Assembly (NCBI GenBank): GCA_021166685.1
Contig: JAJPEU010000005.1
Coordinates: 1-64,000, forward strand
DNA: 64,000 nucleotides
Reading direction: 5' to 3'
From: Sulfurovum sp.
GTDB taxonomy: Bacteria > Campylobacterota > Campylobacteria > Campylobacterales > Sulfurovaceae
A program made the position numbers and the translations under genes. The notes under the pieces are model-generated. The model was given only the letters and a program-made list of their open reading frames with translations, did no database searches and had not been told where the DNA came from. Shown in pieces: positions 18,063 to 25,656 of this stretch; position 1 is the stretch's first letter; each line of letters begins with the position of its first letter.

Positions 18063-19223
18063 TTATACATAAAGCCCGCCCAATACCGCATTGGCACTTG
18101 CGCCCGTGATGTCCTTTAACTCTACTTTTTCGCTTCTCACTCTCTTGTAGGCCAGCCATGCCATCATCATCGCTTCTAGCATATCTCCATGCCTGGCTAT
18201 GAGCACTTCCACATTTGGCATCATCGCCTTGATGCGATCGACCAAAAAGCTGTTTTTGGCTCCACCTCCGCAAAGCAGTACCATATCTCTATCAAATTTC
18301 AGCACTTCATTGCTGACACTGATGGCCGTTAGTTCCAGAAGGGTTCTTTGTATATTTGCTTGCAATTGCTTGTCATCCCGAACTTGCTTCAGGATCTCTT
18401 TGGATCCCCGGGTCAAGCCCGAGGATGACGGGTTGTTGTCATTCCTGCGAAGGCAGAAATCCACTCTGCATATCTTATCTTCGAGCCATGCTTCATTGAA
18501 CTTCTCTCTTCCGGTACTTTTTGGATACTCTTGCTTGAAATATTCATCGCAGAGCATCTCATCCAAAAGAGCATAATCCACTTTGCCCCTTTGCGCCCAT
18601 GCCCCGTCTTTGTCGCAGGATCTACCCTGATGTTTGGCTATCCACATATCCATCAAGGCATTCCCGCATCCCGTATCATACCCTATGGTCTTTTTGCCAA
18701 GTATAGTGATATTTGCCATGCCTCCGATATTGACAACAGCTATTTTTTGGCTTATCTTGCCAAACAAAAAGGCATGAAATGCAGGAGCAAAAGGAGCACC
18801 CTGCCCTCCGTAAGCCACATCTTTACGCCTGAAATCGGCCACGACCGGGATGCCGCACCGGGCATTGATGATGTTCGGATCGCCCAGCTGCATACTGGTA
18901 GGATATTTACCGCTTGGTGCGTGCCAGAGTGTCTGTCCATGCACACCTATGGCTTTGATGTTTTGCTTATCGATGCCGTGACCGGTGATAAATTCATTGA
19001 TAGCCTCTGCGAACTGTGATCCCAGTATATGATCCAATTCTCCCACCTCTTGCAAGGCCGTCCGTCCGGCGATCATCTCCAGCACTCGTTCTTTTAACAC
19101 CGCAGGAAAAGGATATTCCGCTGCCTCTATCAGCGTACATTGTCCAGCATCTATCTGACACAGCGCGATATCTATACCATCTAATGAAGTGCCGGACATT
19201 ACACCTATGTATAGTTCACTCAT
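18063..19223 (-). CDS. anmK: Anhydro-N-acetylmuramic acid kinase, with an in-frame repeat insertion
   Basis: Cleaves and phosphorylates 1,6-anhydroMurNAc to MurNAc-6-phosphate in cell-wall recycling. 386 residues with GVMSGTSLDGIDIAL at 7-21, VGDF-type and DTGCGNALMD motifs and CGGGAKNSFL near the C-terminus. Residues ~254-284 (RRNDNNPSSSGLTRGS, then KEILKQVRDDKQLQ) have no counterpart in the family: they are the translation of palindromic repeat DNA inserted between the conserved WLEDKI and ANIQRTLLELTA segments. The frame is kept, so the enzyme may still work. Own promoter upstream (TATAAT on minus strand at 19255-19260) and AGAGGA before the ATG. Confidence 0.94.
   Translation of the reverse strand: MSELYIGVMSGTSLDGIDIALCQIDAGQCTLIEAAEYPFPAVLKERVLEMIAGRTALQEVGELDHILGSQFAEAINEFITGHGIDKQNIKAIGVHGQTLWHAPSGKYPTSMQLGDPNIINARCGIPVVADFRRKDVAYGGQGAPFAPAFHAFLFGKISQKIAVVNIGGMANITILGKKTIGYDTGCGNALMDMWIAKHQGRSCDKDGAWAQRGKVDYALLDEMLCDEYFKQEYPKSTGREKFNEAWLEDKICRVDFCLRRNDNNPSSSGLTRGSKEILKQVRDDKQLQANIQRTLLELTAISVSNEVLKFDRDMVLLCGGGAKNSFLVDRIKAMMPNVEVLIARHGDMLEAMMMAWLAYKRVRSEKVELKDITGASANAVLGGLYV
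18372..18462. repeat. Two adjacent mobile palindromic repeats inside anmK
   Basis: Unit one (18372-18431) starts GTCATCCCGAACTTGCTTC and ends GGATGACG, with an inner hairpin CGGG/CCCG around a GGTCAAGC-type core. Unit two (18436-18462) is GTCATTCCTGCGAAGGCAG followed by AAATCCAC, with hairpin CCTGC/GCAG. Both resemble widely scattered bacterial palindromic elements whose spurious translations (DPRVKPEDD, SSSGLTRGS) are familiar in databases; they read here on the two strands. Together they add about 30 codons to anmK without breaking its frame. Confidence 0.82.
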
Positions 19224-19254
19224 ACATATCCTCTTATCTGTTTATATAGATATT

Positions 19255-19260
19255 ATTATA
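19255..19260 (-). promoter_or_regulatory. Probable -10 box of anmK
   Basis: Reads GCTATAATAATATC on the minus strand, 32 bp before the anmK ATG. It separates anmK transcription from the upstream symporter gene. Confidence 0.5.
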
Positions 19261-19293
19261 GCGTAAGGGAGATTAGTTAGCCGGTCCGCTTTG

Positions 19294-19314
19294 CTCTCAT
19301 GCTTTGTGTGAGAG
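19294..19314. terminator. Stem-loop between symporter and anmK genes
   Basis: Stem CTCTCA/TGAGAG with a 9 nt loop, about 47 bp beyond the symporter stop on the minus strand. No T-run follows on either side, so termination strength is uncertain. Confidence 0.4.
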
Positions 19315-19360
19315 GTGTATTGGTTAATGCCGGTATGAATTCTCGCAGAAACTGTAAGAA

Positions 19361-20866
19361 CTAAAATTTTGTCTCACTCTTCCCCGTCATCATAATCGCA
19401 AACGACACAATCGTCCCCATAATGATCTGCACTGAGAAATTAATAGCAAAATCAAACAATGCTTTTGTGATATACGGCTGCAAGATTAGAACGGTTGCAA
19501 ATCCGCCTAGAAGCGCGTATCGTACACTTCTCTCATTGCCTCTTTTGGTCCACAGGGCCGCACCATACACCCCAAGCAGTCCGGCATACGCGAACACCAT
19601 TACCCCAAGTGCAAAATCAAGCAGAGGAATATCGCTGGATCTCTGCCAATAGTAACTGAATATTGCCATAAGTGTTAAAAGCAGCGCAGACACAAGCACC
19701 CCTGCTCTCGAAGCTTTCAGATAATGCTTCTCGCTTTTACCTTCGAACATCGGCTTATAGATATCCGTCACAGCCACAGATGACATCGCTCCAAGAACCG
19801 AGCTGGTACTCGTGAACGTCGTCGCGACCACACCGATAGTTGCAAGTGCTTTGAATCCGTCAGGAAGCTCATGAAGGATATATGTCATAAAGATAGCTAT
19901 TTTCTCGCCTGCAAAACTTTGGTGTATCTTGTTGCCAAAACCGGAGAGCTCAGGATGCTGATAAAACAGATAAAGCAATAATCCAATGACCAGAAACAAA
20001 AACGCAGTAGGTATGGTAATGAGGATGGAAACTATCAGCGACTTTGCCCCCTCATTTTTATCTTTGCAGGTCAGGATGCGTTGTGTCATATCCTGATCGA
20101 GTCCATACGCTGCGATATTTAAAAGCAGCAGTCCGCTGACAAGCGCCCAAAAATTATAACTTCCCGTGAGAGAAAAATCAATTATCTTGAGCTTGTTGCT
20201 CGCCTCCAGTGTAGAGTAAATTGTCCCAAAGTCCCCGCCTAACGCGCCAAAAAGATGATATATGATAAATAGCGCTGCGCCTATATAGATAACGACTTGA
20301 ACGATATCGGCGATGATGATAGACTTGATGCCGCCAAAATACGCATACCCCAATGATCCCGACATAAGAATAATAATGGCAAACAGCATATGAGCTGCGG
20401 CTATATCGCTAAACAATATCATAGATACGGCAAGGGCTCCGATATAGAGTCTGGCTCCGCTGGCAAAAAGTCTTCCGACAAGGAACATCACCCCGGCATC
20501 CCTTTTGGCTCGCGGACTGTATCTCTTTTCCAAAAGTTCATAAACGGTGATAGCGCCTATCTCGTAAAATCTAGGTACCAATACTTTTGCTACTATGACG
20601 ACTGCCAAAAGAGCAGAAACGAAGAAGCCTGCAAATGTGAGATTGCTGCCGTATGAAGATTCCGGGGCTCCCAAAAATGTAGCAGCCGATTGTGAAGTAG
20701 CAAGGACAGAGATGGCAACTGCGAACATCGGGAGGGATTTTTCACTGACGAAATAATCTCTGCTCGTTTTAACCTTTACTCTGCTGAGCCAAACCGATGA
20801 GACAACTACCAAAAGAAAATATATACCAAAGATCACCCAGTCTATGGTTGCAAAGGCTGAATGCAC
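19361..20866 (-). CDS. Sodium:solute symporter (SSS family), likely sugar importer
   Basis: 501 residues, very hydrophobic, with about 13 membrane segments and the SSS pattern (SRDYFVSEKSLPMF near residue 35, SQSAATFLGAPESSYG, a GYAYFGGIKSI loop, AYGLDQDMTQR). Start is GTG, overlapping the stop of the upstream amidase gene as TAGTG. Placement between a muramoyl amidase and anmK suggests import of anhydroMurNAc, MurNAc or a related amino sugar driven by Na+; substrate is inferred from context only. Confidence 0.88.
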   Translation of the reverse strand: MHSAFATIDWVIFGIYFLLVVVSSVWLSRVKVKTSRDYFVSEKSLPMFAVAISVLATSQSAATFLGAPESSYGSNLTFAGFFVSALLAVVIVAKVLVPRFYEIGAITVYELLEKRYSPRAKRDAGVMFLVGRLFASGARLYIGALAVSMILFSDIAAAHMLFAIIILMSGSLGYAYFGGIKSIIIADIVQVVIYIGAALFIIYHLFGALGGDFGTIYSTLEASNKLKIIDFSLTGSYNFWALVSGLLLLNIAAYGLDQDMTQRILTCKDKNEGAKSLIVSILITIPTAFLFLVIGLLLYLFYQHPELSGFGNKIHQSFAGEKIAIFMTYILHELPDGFKALATIGVVATTFTSTSSVLGAMSSVAVTDIYKPMFEGKSEKHYLKASRAGVLVSALLLTLMAIFSYYWQRSSDIPLLDFALGVMVFAYAGLLGVYGAALWTKRGNERSVRYALLGGFATVLILQPYITKALFDFAINFSVQIIMGTIVSFAIMMTGKSETKF

Positions 20867-21549
20867 TATCGGTCTTTTGGGGGTGTTTTAAGCTGAAGCT
20901 CTTTCACGGCAGATCTGACCGCATTCATAAACTTGGGGCCGGGGTCTGCTTTTATGGTCCTGTAGCTTGTGTCTTTTTCCAGCCACAGGGGAGTCTTTTC
21001 CATCCGGGTATATTCATAATGCCCTATCATGTATTCGATACTAGGATATTTATTTTTCAGGTATCTGACTAAAGCGATGTTGGATTTGAGCTGCGCGGGG
21101 GTGAGGTCTTCGGCCTGATTGCCTTTTCCTCCAATATTTTCAATTCCGATGCTTGAATAATTTAGTCCTATAACATGCCTTGCCATCCAGTTCTCCGGCA
21201 TCAACCGATAGACAGTGCCGTCACGGTCAACCATAAAATGAGATGAAACATTCAGGGCACCGGCTTTGAGGATATCTTTGCGGTCGCTCAAGAGAAGTTC
21301 CGGATTTAAACGGTTGAACGAGCGTTCAAAATCCATCTCCGCCGTCCAATGAAGCACTATAATTTTGGGAGTAATCACGATATCCTTAACGTCCAAGCCA
21401 TAACTTGATTTGATATATTCTTTTGTCATGGCTATGCGCTTTTGGGTGAACATTATAGGTTTATCAACAATTCGTAAAGTTTGAGATGCGGACTCTTGAG
21501 CCTGAATCAATGCACAAGAAGCAAGCAAGCATAAAAATATTTTTTTCAA
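20866..21549 (-). CDS. Secreted N-acetylmuramoyl-L-alanine amidase (Amidase_2)
   Basis: 227 residues: signal peptide MKKIFLCLLASCALIQAQ, then an Amidase_2/AmpD-like zinc domain. Zinc-ligand motifs are IVLHWTAE near residue 64, MARHVIGLNYSSIGIE near 122 and the terminal KADPGPKF. It would cut the MurNAc-L-Ala amide bond in peptidoglycan or released muropeptides in the periplasm, freeing anhydroMurNAc for the adjacent symporter. The start is TTG, 6 nt behind AGGA. Lies 24 bp after the preceding membrane-protein gene, so the unit may extend further up. Confidence 0.9.
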   Translation of the reverse strand: MKKIFLCLLASCALIQAQESASQTLRIVDKPIMFTQKRIAMTKEYIKSSYGLDVKDIVITPKIIVLHWTAEMDFERSFNRLNPELLLSDRKDILKAGALNVSSHFMVDRDGTVYRLMPENWMARHVIGLNYSSIGIENIGGKGNQAEDLTPAQLKSNIALVRYLKNKYPSIEYMIGHYEYTRMEKTPLWLEKDTSYRTIKADPGPKFMNAVRSAVKELQLKTPPKDR

Positions 21550-21573
21550 AATGTATCCTAATGGGAGTTGAGA

Positions 21574-22128
21574 TTATTGTATCGTATCTGTGCTATCGTT
21601 TGATTTGTCCCGCAGCAATATCGCGACAATGATAACAGGGGGCAAACATAACGCAAAAAGGTAACCGGGAATATGTAAAAGTTCATGGCGCTGCAAATAT
21701 AAAAAACCAAGAACCAAAAGAAGATAGGCACCCAAACGGTATACAGAGAGGGCTGCTTTTGTATCTTTGAGGATCTCAAAAAGTGACCGTCTGTTTTCTT
21801 TGAGTTTTTTCTTCTCCTCTTTGATTGTTTCGGCCAAAGACTGTTCTTCTGCTTTTGTGGTCTCTTCATTATCATAAAGGTCGTAAGGATCTTCTACTCT
21901 GTCTATCGCATCCTTGCTGTCATCGATCATAACAATCTCTTTTTCTGCGCGAACCGTAATCATGCGCCGATAACTGATGAAAGAGGCCAGCATAACCGAC
22001 ATTGAAGTAATAAATCCAATCTGCATGCTGTAAAATACTCTGATATCAAAAAATATGACACTAACCGCTGCTAGTACCGCATCCGCAACAAGAAGAAATT
22101 TCAGTATCTTTGTACTAATACCTGTCAT
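21574..22128 (-). CDS. Membrane protein of unknown function
   Basis: 184 residues. Two membrane segments near the N-terminus (ILKFLLVADAVLAAVSVIFF and a second around GFITSMSVMLASFISY), a charged, coiled-coil-prone middle (EEQSLAETIKEEKKKLKENR) and two C-terminal segments (LGAYLLLVLGFLYL, LFALCLPPVIIVAILL). The open frame extends to 22239, but the ATG at 22128 has a GAGGA 5 nt upstream and overlaps the preceding gene by only 14 nt. Conserved-looking neighbour of the AtpZ/AtpI-like gene; no function recognised. Confidence 0.75.
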   Translation of the reverse strand: MTGISTKILKFLLVADAVLAAVSVIFFDIRVFYSMQIGFITSMSVMLASFISYRRMITVRAEKEIVMIDDSKDAIDRVEDPYDLYDNEETTKAEEQSLAETIKEEKKKLKENRRSLFEILKDTKAALSVYRLGAYLLLVLGFLYLQRHELLHIPGYLFALCLPPVIIVAILLRDKSNDSTDTIQ

Positions 22129-22429
22129 TCTCATCCTCGTTGCCATATTTGGCCTGCTGCTCTTTTTTATATTGGTATTTAGGATCGTTTGCAAGTTCAT
22201 CCAGAGACTTTTTCTGTTTTTCATAGGCCTTATAGACATTCAGGGCGGCTGCGCCTACACCTATAAATACTCCAATCCAAAGAGTCCAATTTGCACCCGT
22301 AAGCTTTTGCAGACCAAGGCCGATACCTACGCCTATAAGTACAGCCACAACCATGGAAATGCCCAGACTCAACCCTTCGGCAGCATCTACCACTTTTTTA
22401 AACTTGGGGTCTTCTTGATTGTTGTTCAC
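22115..22429 (-). CDS. AtpZ/AtpI-family small membrane protein
   Basis: 104 residues with two glycine-rich membrane helices (ISMVVAVLIGVGIGLGLQKL and LWIGVFIGVGAAALNVYKAY) and a charged C-terminal tail. The pattern fits AtpZ/AtpI proteins, which help assemble the F-type ATP synthase c-ring or transport Mg2+. It is separated from ATP synthase genes here and follows hemL, an arrangement I believe occurs in other Campylobacterota, but I could not verify this. Confidence 0.78.
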   Translation of the reverse strand: MNNNQEDPKFKKVVDAAEGLSLGISMVVAVLIGVGIGLGLQKLTGANWTLWIGVFIGVGAAALNVYKAYEKQKKSLDELANDPKYQYKKEQQAKYGNEDENDRY

Positions 22430-22500
22430 CGTTCATTCCTTTTCGCTTTTTTTTGAGTCACATTTTGGATCCATAAAGCAGTTGTGTTTAATTTAATTTT

Positions 22501-22526
22501 AAATTCTGATATAAATTCAGAATGAC
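22501..22526 (-). terminator. Hairpin after hemL, resembling a decayed palindromic repeat
   Basis: Perfect 7 bp stem ATTCTGA/TCAGAAT, loop 7 nt, then TTTAAAATTAAATT on the minus strand: a plausible terminator directly behind the hemL stop. Read as GTCATTCTGAATTTATATC it matches 18 of 26 positions of the repeat unit inside anmK, with mainly transition changes, so it may be an AT-drifted copy that became the terminator. Confidence 0.6.
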
Positions 22527-22527
22527 A

Positions 22528-23826
22528 CTATGCCTGCTTGCCGATATTTGCCATCACCTCATAGGCTGTCTTGATCGTTTCCTCTATCATCTCATCTGTT
22601 GTTGCCGTGGAAACAAAACCGGTTTCGTAAGATGAGCAAGCAAGGTAAATTCCTCTGTCTAGCATTCCTTTATGAAATTTAGCGAACATTTTCGTATCAT
22701 TCTCTAATGCGTCATTGAAGTTTTTTACCGGCTTTGAAGAGAAAAAGAAACCAAACATAGAACCTCTTACATCTGTGACTAAAGGGAGGTCGGCTGCATT
22801 TGCTGCTTTCTTGAAACCGTCCATCAGTTTTTTAGCTTTATTTCCCAGTTCAACATAGATTGCGGGATTTTTTTTGAGTTTTTTAAGACTTGCAAATCCC
22901 GCTGCCATGGCAACAGGATTTCCGCTCAGTGTTCCCGCCTGATACACCGGGCCTTCCGGTGAAAGATGCGCCATAATCTCTTTTCTTGCACCGAATGCGC
23001 CTACAGGCATGCCCCCTCCGATCACTTTACCCAAAGTAACCATGTCAGGTTTGACAGACGTGATGCCTTGGGCTCCTTTGAGTGACGCCCTAAATCCGCT
23101 CATCACTTCATCAAAAATCAAAAGCGCACCATGGGCATCGCATACGTTTCTAAGTGCTTCCAAAAAAGATTCATCCGCAGGAACCAATCCCATATTTCCT
23201 GCGATCGGCTCTATCACGATACAGGCAATACCCTCTTTTGAATCTTCAAAGCATTTTTCAACACTCGTGATATCGTTGTACGTAGCAAGCAAAGTATGCT
23301 TGGTCAGATCAGCTGGCACTCCCGGACTTGAAGGCGCACCGAAAGTTGCGAGACCCGACCCCGCCTGTACCAACAATGAGTCAGAATGCCCATGATAACA
23401 CCCCGTAAACTTTACAATGTTATCCTTTCCCGTAAATCCGCGCGCCAATCTAATGGCAGACATCACCGCCTCTGTTCCCGAACTCACAAATCGCACCTTG
23501 TCTATACCCTCAAAAAGAGAGACTATCTCTTCAGCCAACTGCGTCTCTATCGTTGTAGGAGCGCCAAAGCTCAACCCTTTTTTGGCCGCTTCGATAACCG
23601 CATCTTCGATCTCCTTGTCACAATGTCCAAAAATAAGCGGTCCCCAGCTTTGTACATAATCAATATATCTGTTGCCATCAATGTCATAAAGATATCCTCC
23701 TTTTCCGTATTCAATAAACGGCGGTGTGCCCTCTACACCATTAAATGCACGTACGGGCGAATCAACACCCCCGGGTATTACTTTATAAGCTTCTTTGAAT
23801 GCTGTTATACTTCTTTCATATGCCAT
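22528..23826 (-). CDS. hemL: Glutamate-1-semialdehyde 2,1-aminomutase
   Basis: 432 residues, the usual length. PLP-dependent class III aminotransferase that makes 5-aminolevulinate in the C5 haem pathway. Visible: [13 protein letters not shown] near residue 19, [31 protein letters not shown] and the PLP lysine in [21 protein letters not shown] lies before the ATG; its promoter is part of a symmetrical element shared with the divergent tonB-like gene. Confidence 0.97.
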   Translation of the reverse strand: MAYERSITAFKEAYKVIPGGVDSPVRAFNGVEGTPPFIEYGKGGYLYDIDGNRYIDYVQSWGPLIFGHCDKEIEDAVIEAAKKGLSFGAPTTIETQLAEEIVSLFEGIDKVRFVSSGTEAVMSAIRLARGFTGKDNIVKFTGCYHGHSDSLLVQAGSGLATFGAPSSPGVPADLTKHTLLATYNDITSVEKCFEDSKEGIACIVIEPIAGNMGLVPADESFLEALRNVCDAHGALLIFDEVMSGFRASLKGAQGITSVKPDMVTLGKVIGGGMPVGAFGARKEIMAHLSPEGPVYQAGTLSGNPVAMAAGFASLKKLKKNPAIYVELGNKAKKLMDGFKKAANAADLPLVTDVRGSMFGFFFSSKPVKNFNDALENDTKMFAKFHKGMLDRGIYLACSSYETGFVSTATTDEMIEETIKTAYEVMANIGKQA

Positions 23827-23844
23827 CTATTAATCCTCATCTAT

Positions 23845-23865
23845 GTATAATTGCGAAGATTATAC
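23845..23865. promoter_or_regulatory. Symmetrical divergent promoter (hemL / tonB-like)
   Basis: Perfect inverted repeat GTATAAT-7 nt-ATTATAC. Each arm is a TATAAT -10 box, one facing hemL and one facing the tonB-like gene. Predicted starts fall at about 23852 (leftward) and 23858 (rightward), so the two RNA-polymerase sites overlap and would compete. The rightward transcript would have a leader of only ~11 nt without a Shine-Dalgarno sequence. Confidence 0.6.
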
Positions 23866-23868
23866 ACT

Positions 23869-24765
23869 ATGGGCACTAAGGAGACGATTATCAGAACATT
23901 AAAAGGAGTATTACTCTCTTTATTGTTGCATCTCCTGCTGTTGCTGCTCTTTGTAGTGGTTTTTAAAAAAGTAGAACTACCGCCGGCGCCTTTGGCACAG
24001 GAGAGAAAAATTGCACTAAATCTGTCGCGGTTTACACCTCCCTCTTCCAGGCCTGCAGCTACACCTGCACCGACGATACCCTCTTTGGCAAAACCTGTGG
24101 AAAAAAAACCAAATAAAGTGCAGGCCGTAAAACCTCCCGTTAAGGAAAAACCTTTAGATCAAAAAAAACGTCTTGTCGCTCCAAAAAGCCAGAACGGAGA
24201 AAACAACGCTACCAAGGTCACAAAAAAACAAGTAAAAAAAATCCAAAAAAAGATCGTTCAAACGAAGGCGATACAACGCACAGCAAAACAAACGATCAAA
24301 CAAACTCGTCCCAAACGCCCCATATCAAAAGCTTCAAACGATCCGCTGGCCAACGCCCTTATGGGATCGGGAACCTCGATGTACAGAACAACAAAACCTA
24401 ACACTTCCAACCAAACAGACACCATGATCAATCAGCTGTACGGCAGGGAATTTGACGGCTTTAACCAGGTTCAAAAAGAATTTATACGAGACAATCTAGG
24501 CGCAATACACCGCATCACCCAACGTACGCTTTCTAGAAACGGATATCCCGATGTAGCGATACAAACAAGGCAGGAAGGTACCAACATTGTCTCTTTTGAT
24601 CTTCATCCCAACGGGGATATCACCAATCTTCAGCTTAAAAGATCTATAGGATACGCGGCTTTAGATGAAAATACGCTTGAGGTAATACGTATCGCCTACA
24701 AAGAGTATCCAAGACCCGCCAAAACTACAAAGATCGTCTTTTACGTGCACTACCATTTACAATAA
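23869..24765 (+). CDS. TonB-like energy-transducing protein
   Basis: 298 residues from the ATG at 23869. One N-terminal membrane helix (SLLLHLLLLLLFVVVF), a Pro/Lys/Gln-rich periplasm-spanning linker (about residues 30-160, many KK and KQ pairs) and a C-terminal TonB-type domain (SFDLHPNGDITNLQLKRS, then ALDENTLEVIRIA). TonB passes proton-motive energy from ExbBD to outer-membrane receptors. No exbB/exbD neighbours here; TolA is an alternative. A TTG at 23851 is in frame but would lie inside the promoter -10 box, so the ATG is preferred. Confidence 0.82.
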   Translation: MGTKETIIRTLKGVLLSLLLHLLLLLLFVVVFKKVELPPAPLAQERKIALNLSRFTPPSSRPAATPAPTIPSLAKPVEKKPNKVQAVKPPVKEKPLDQKKRLVAPKSQNGENNATKVTKKQVKKIQKKIVQTKAIQRTAKQTIKQTRPKRPISKASNDPLANALMGSGTSMYRTTKPNTSNQTDTMINQLYGREFDGFNQVQKEFIRDNLGAIHRITQRTLSRNGYPDVAIQTRQEGTNIVSFDLHPNGDITNLQLKRSIGYAALDENTLEVIRIAYKEYPRPAKTTKIVFYVHYHLQ

Positions 24766-24844
24766 ATCATTAAAAATTACATTAAAAACTTTCAAAAAAT
24801 GCAATGTTTTATGAGAAAATAAGGCATACGGTATTCAAAACTGT

Positions 24845-24850
24845 TATAAT
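24845..24850 (+). promoter_or_regulatory. -10 box of the DUF155-metallophosphoesterase operon
   Basis: TATAAT, 35 bp before the DUF155 start; GAGAGAGCGAG near the ATG serves as ribosome-binding site. Confidence 0.5.
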
Positions 24851-24885
24851 ATATTATGATAGAAGAATGAGAGAGCGAGCATAAA

Positions 24886-25656
24886 ATGAGGATCATAAAA
24901 AGCTATAAATTTATAAAAAATTTTGATTTTAGAGAAATCACCCAAAATGCCATAAAAACCTATAGAACAAAAGTAATGAAAGATGCTATTGTGATTGAAA
25001 AAGAATCCAAGTATGCTTTTATATTCAAGTATGGCGTCGCAATATTTTGGGATTTTGGAGATGAAGAATTTTTACTCAAAAAAATTTCCACATCTACTGT
25101 TTCTTCCGAAAACTGCGAAGAGTTTAATTTTGAACTTTCGCAGACACAAAAAATTAAAATTGAAATTGATACAATTCAAATAGACACTCTTGATGAACTC
25201 ACAATGCTTTCGGTTTCTTTTGCCATTGCACAATCCATCAAACTGAGCGAATTTGAAGATGCCATGCTCGATACTTTACAACAGACAGAACATATTCCGC
25301 AAGAACTCGCAAACAATGGACGTGTTTTATTGCAAAGAAAAGAAATTGCCAAACAAAGAGGACGCCTTTTTCTAACCAAATCAAAAATTTATTTACATTT
25401 TGAGCTGCTTGATACACCTGAATTTTTTTGGGAATATCCTGAGCTTGAGGTCTACTACCAAGCAGCACGAAAATATCTTGAGCTCCAGCCCCGCATAGAA
25501 ATTCTAAATAGAAAACTCAGTGTACTGCAAGAGGTGTTAACCATCTTGGCAGATGAGCAAAACCACAAGCATTCAAGCCAGCTTGAGTGGATTATTATCA
25601 TTTTAATCGCTTTTGAAATCGTTATATTCATTTTTAACGATTTACTCAAATCATGA
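24886..25656 (+). CDS. RMD1/YagE-family (DUF155) membrane-anchored protein
   Basis: 256 residues. A soluble N-terminal part contains the family motif YAFIFKYGVAIFWDFGDEE (residues ~43-61), followed by helices (IAQSIKLSEFEDAMLDTL, RKEIAKQRGRLFLTKSKIY) and a single C-terminal membrane helix (WIIIILIAFEIVIFIF). This matches DUF155/RMD1 proteins, known in mitochondria and bacteria without a settled biochemical role. Overlaps the metallophosphoesterase gene by 4 nt. Confidence 0.87.
   Translation: MRIIKSYKFIKNFDFREITQNAIKTYRTKVMKDAIVIEKESKYAFIFKYGVAIFWDFGDEEFLLKKISTSTVSSENCEEFNFELSQTQKIKIEIDTIQIDTLDELTMLSVSFAIAQSIKLSEFEDAMLDTLQQTEHIPQELANNGRVLLQRKEIAKQRGRLFLTKSKIYLHFELLDTPEFFWEYPELEVYYQAARKYLELQPRIEILNRKLSVLQEVLTILADEQNHKHSSQLEWIIIILIAFEIVIFIFNDLLKS

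Noticed and set aside
18199..18576. 125-codon plus-strand frame containing DPRVKPEDD inside anmK
   Set aside because: It is the antisense reading of anmK plus the palindromic repeat, a known source of spurious proteins.
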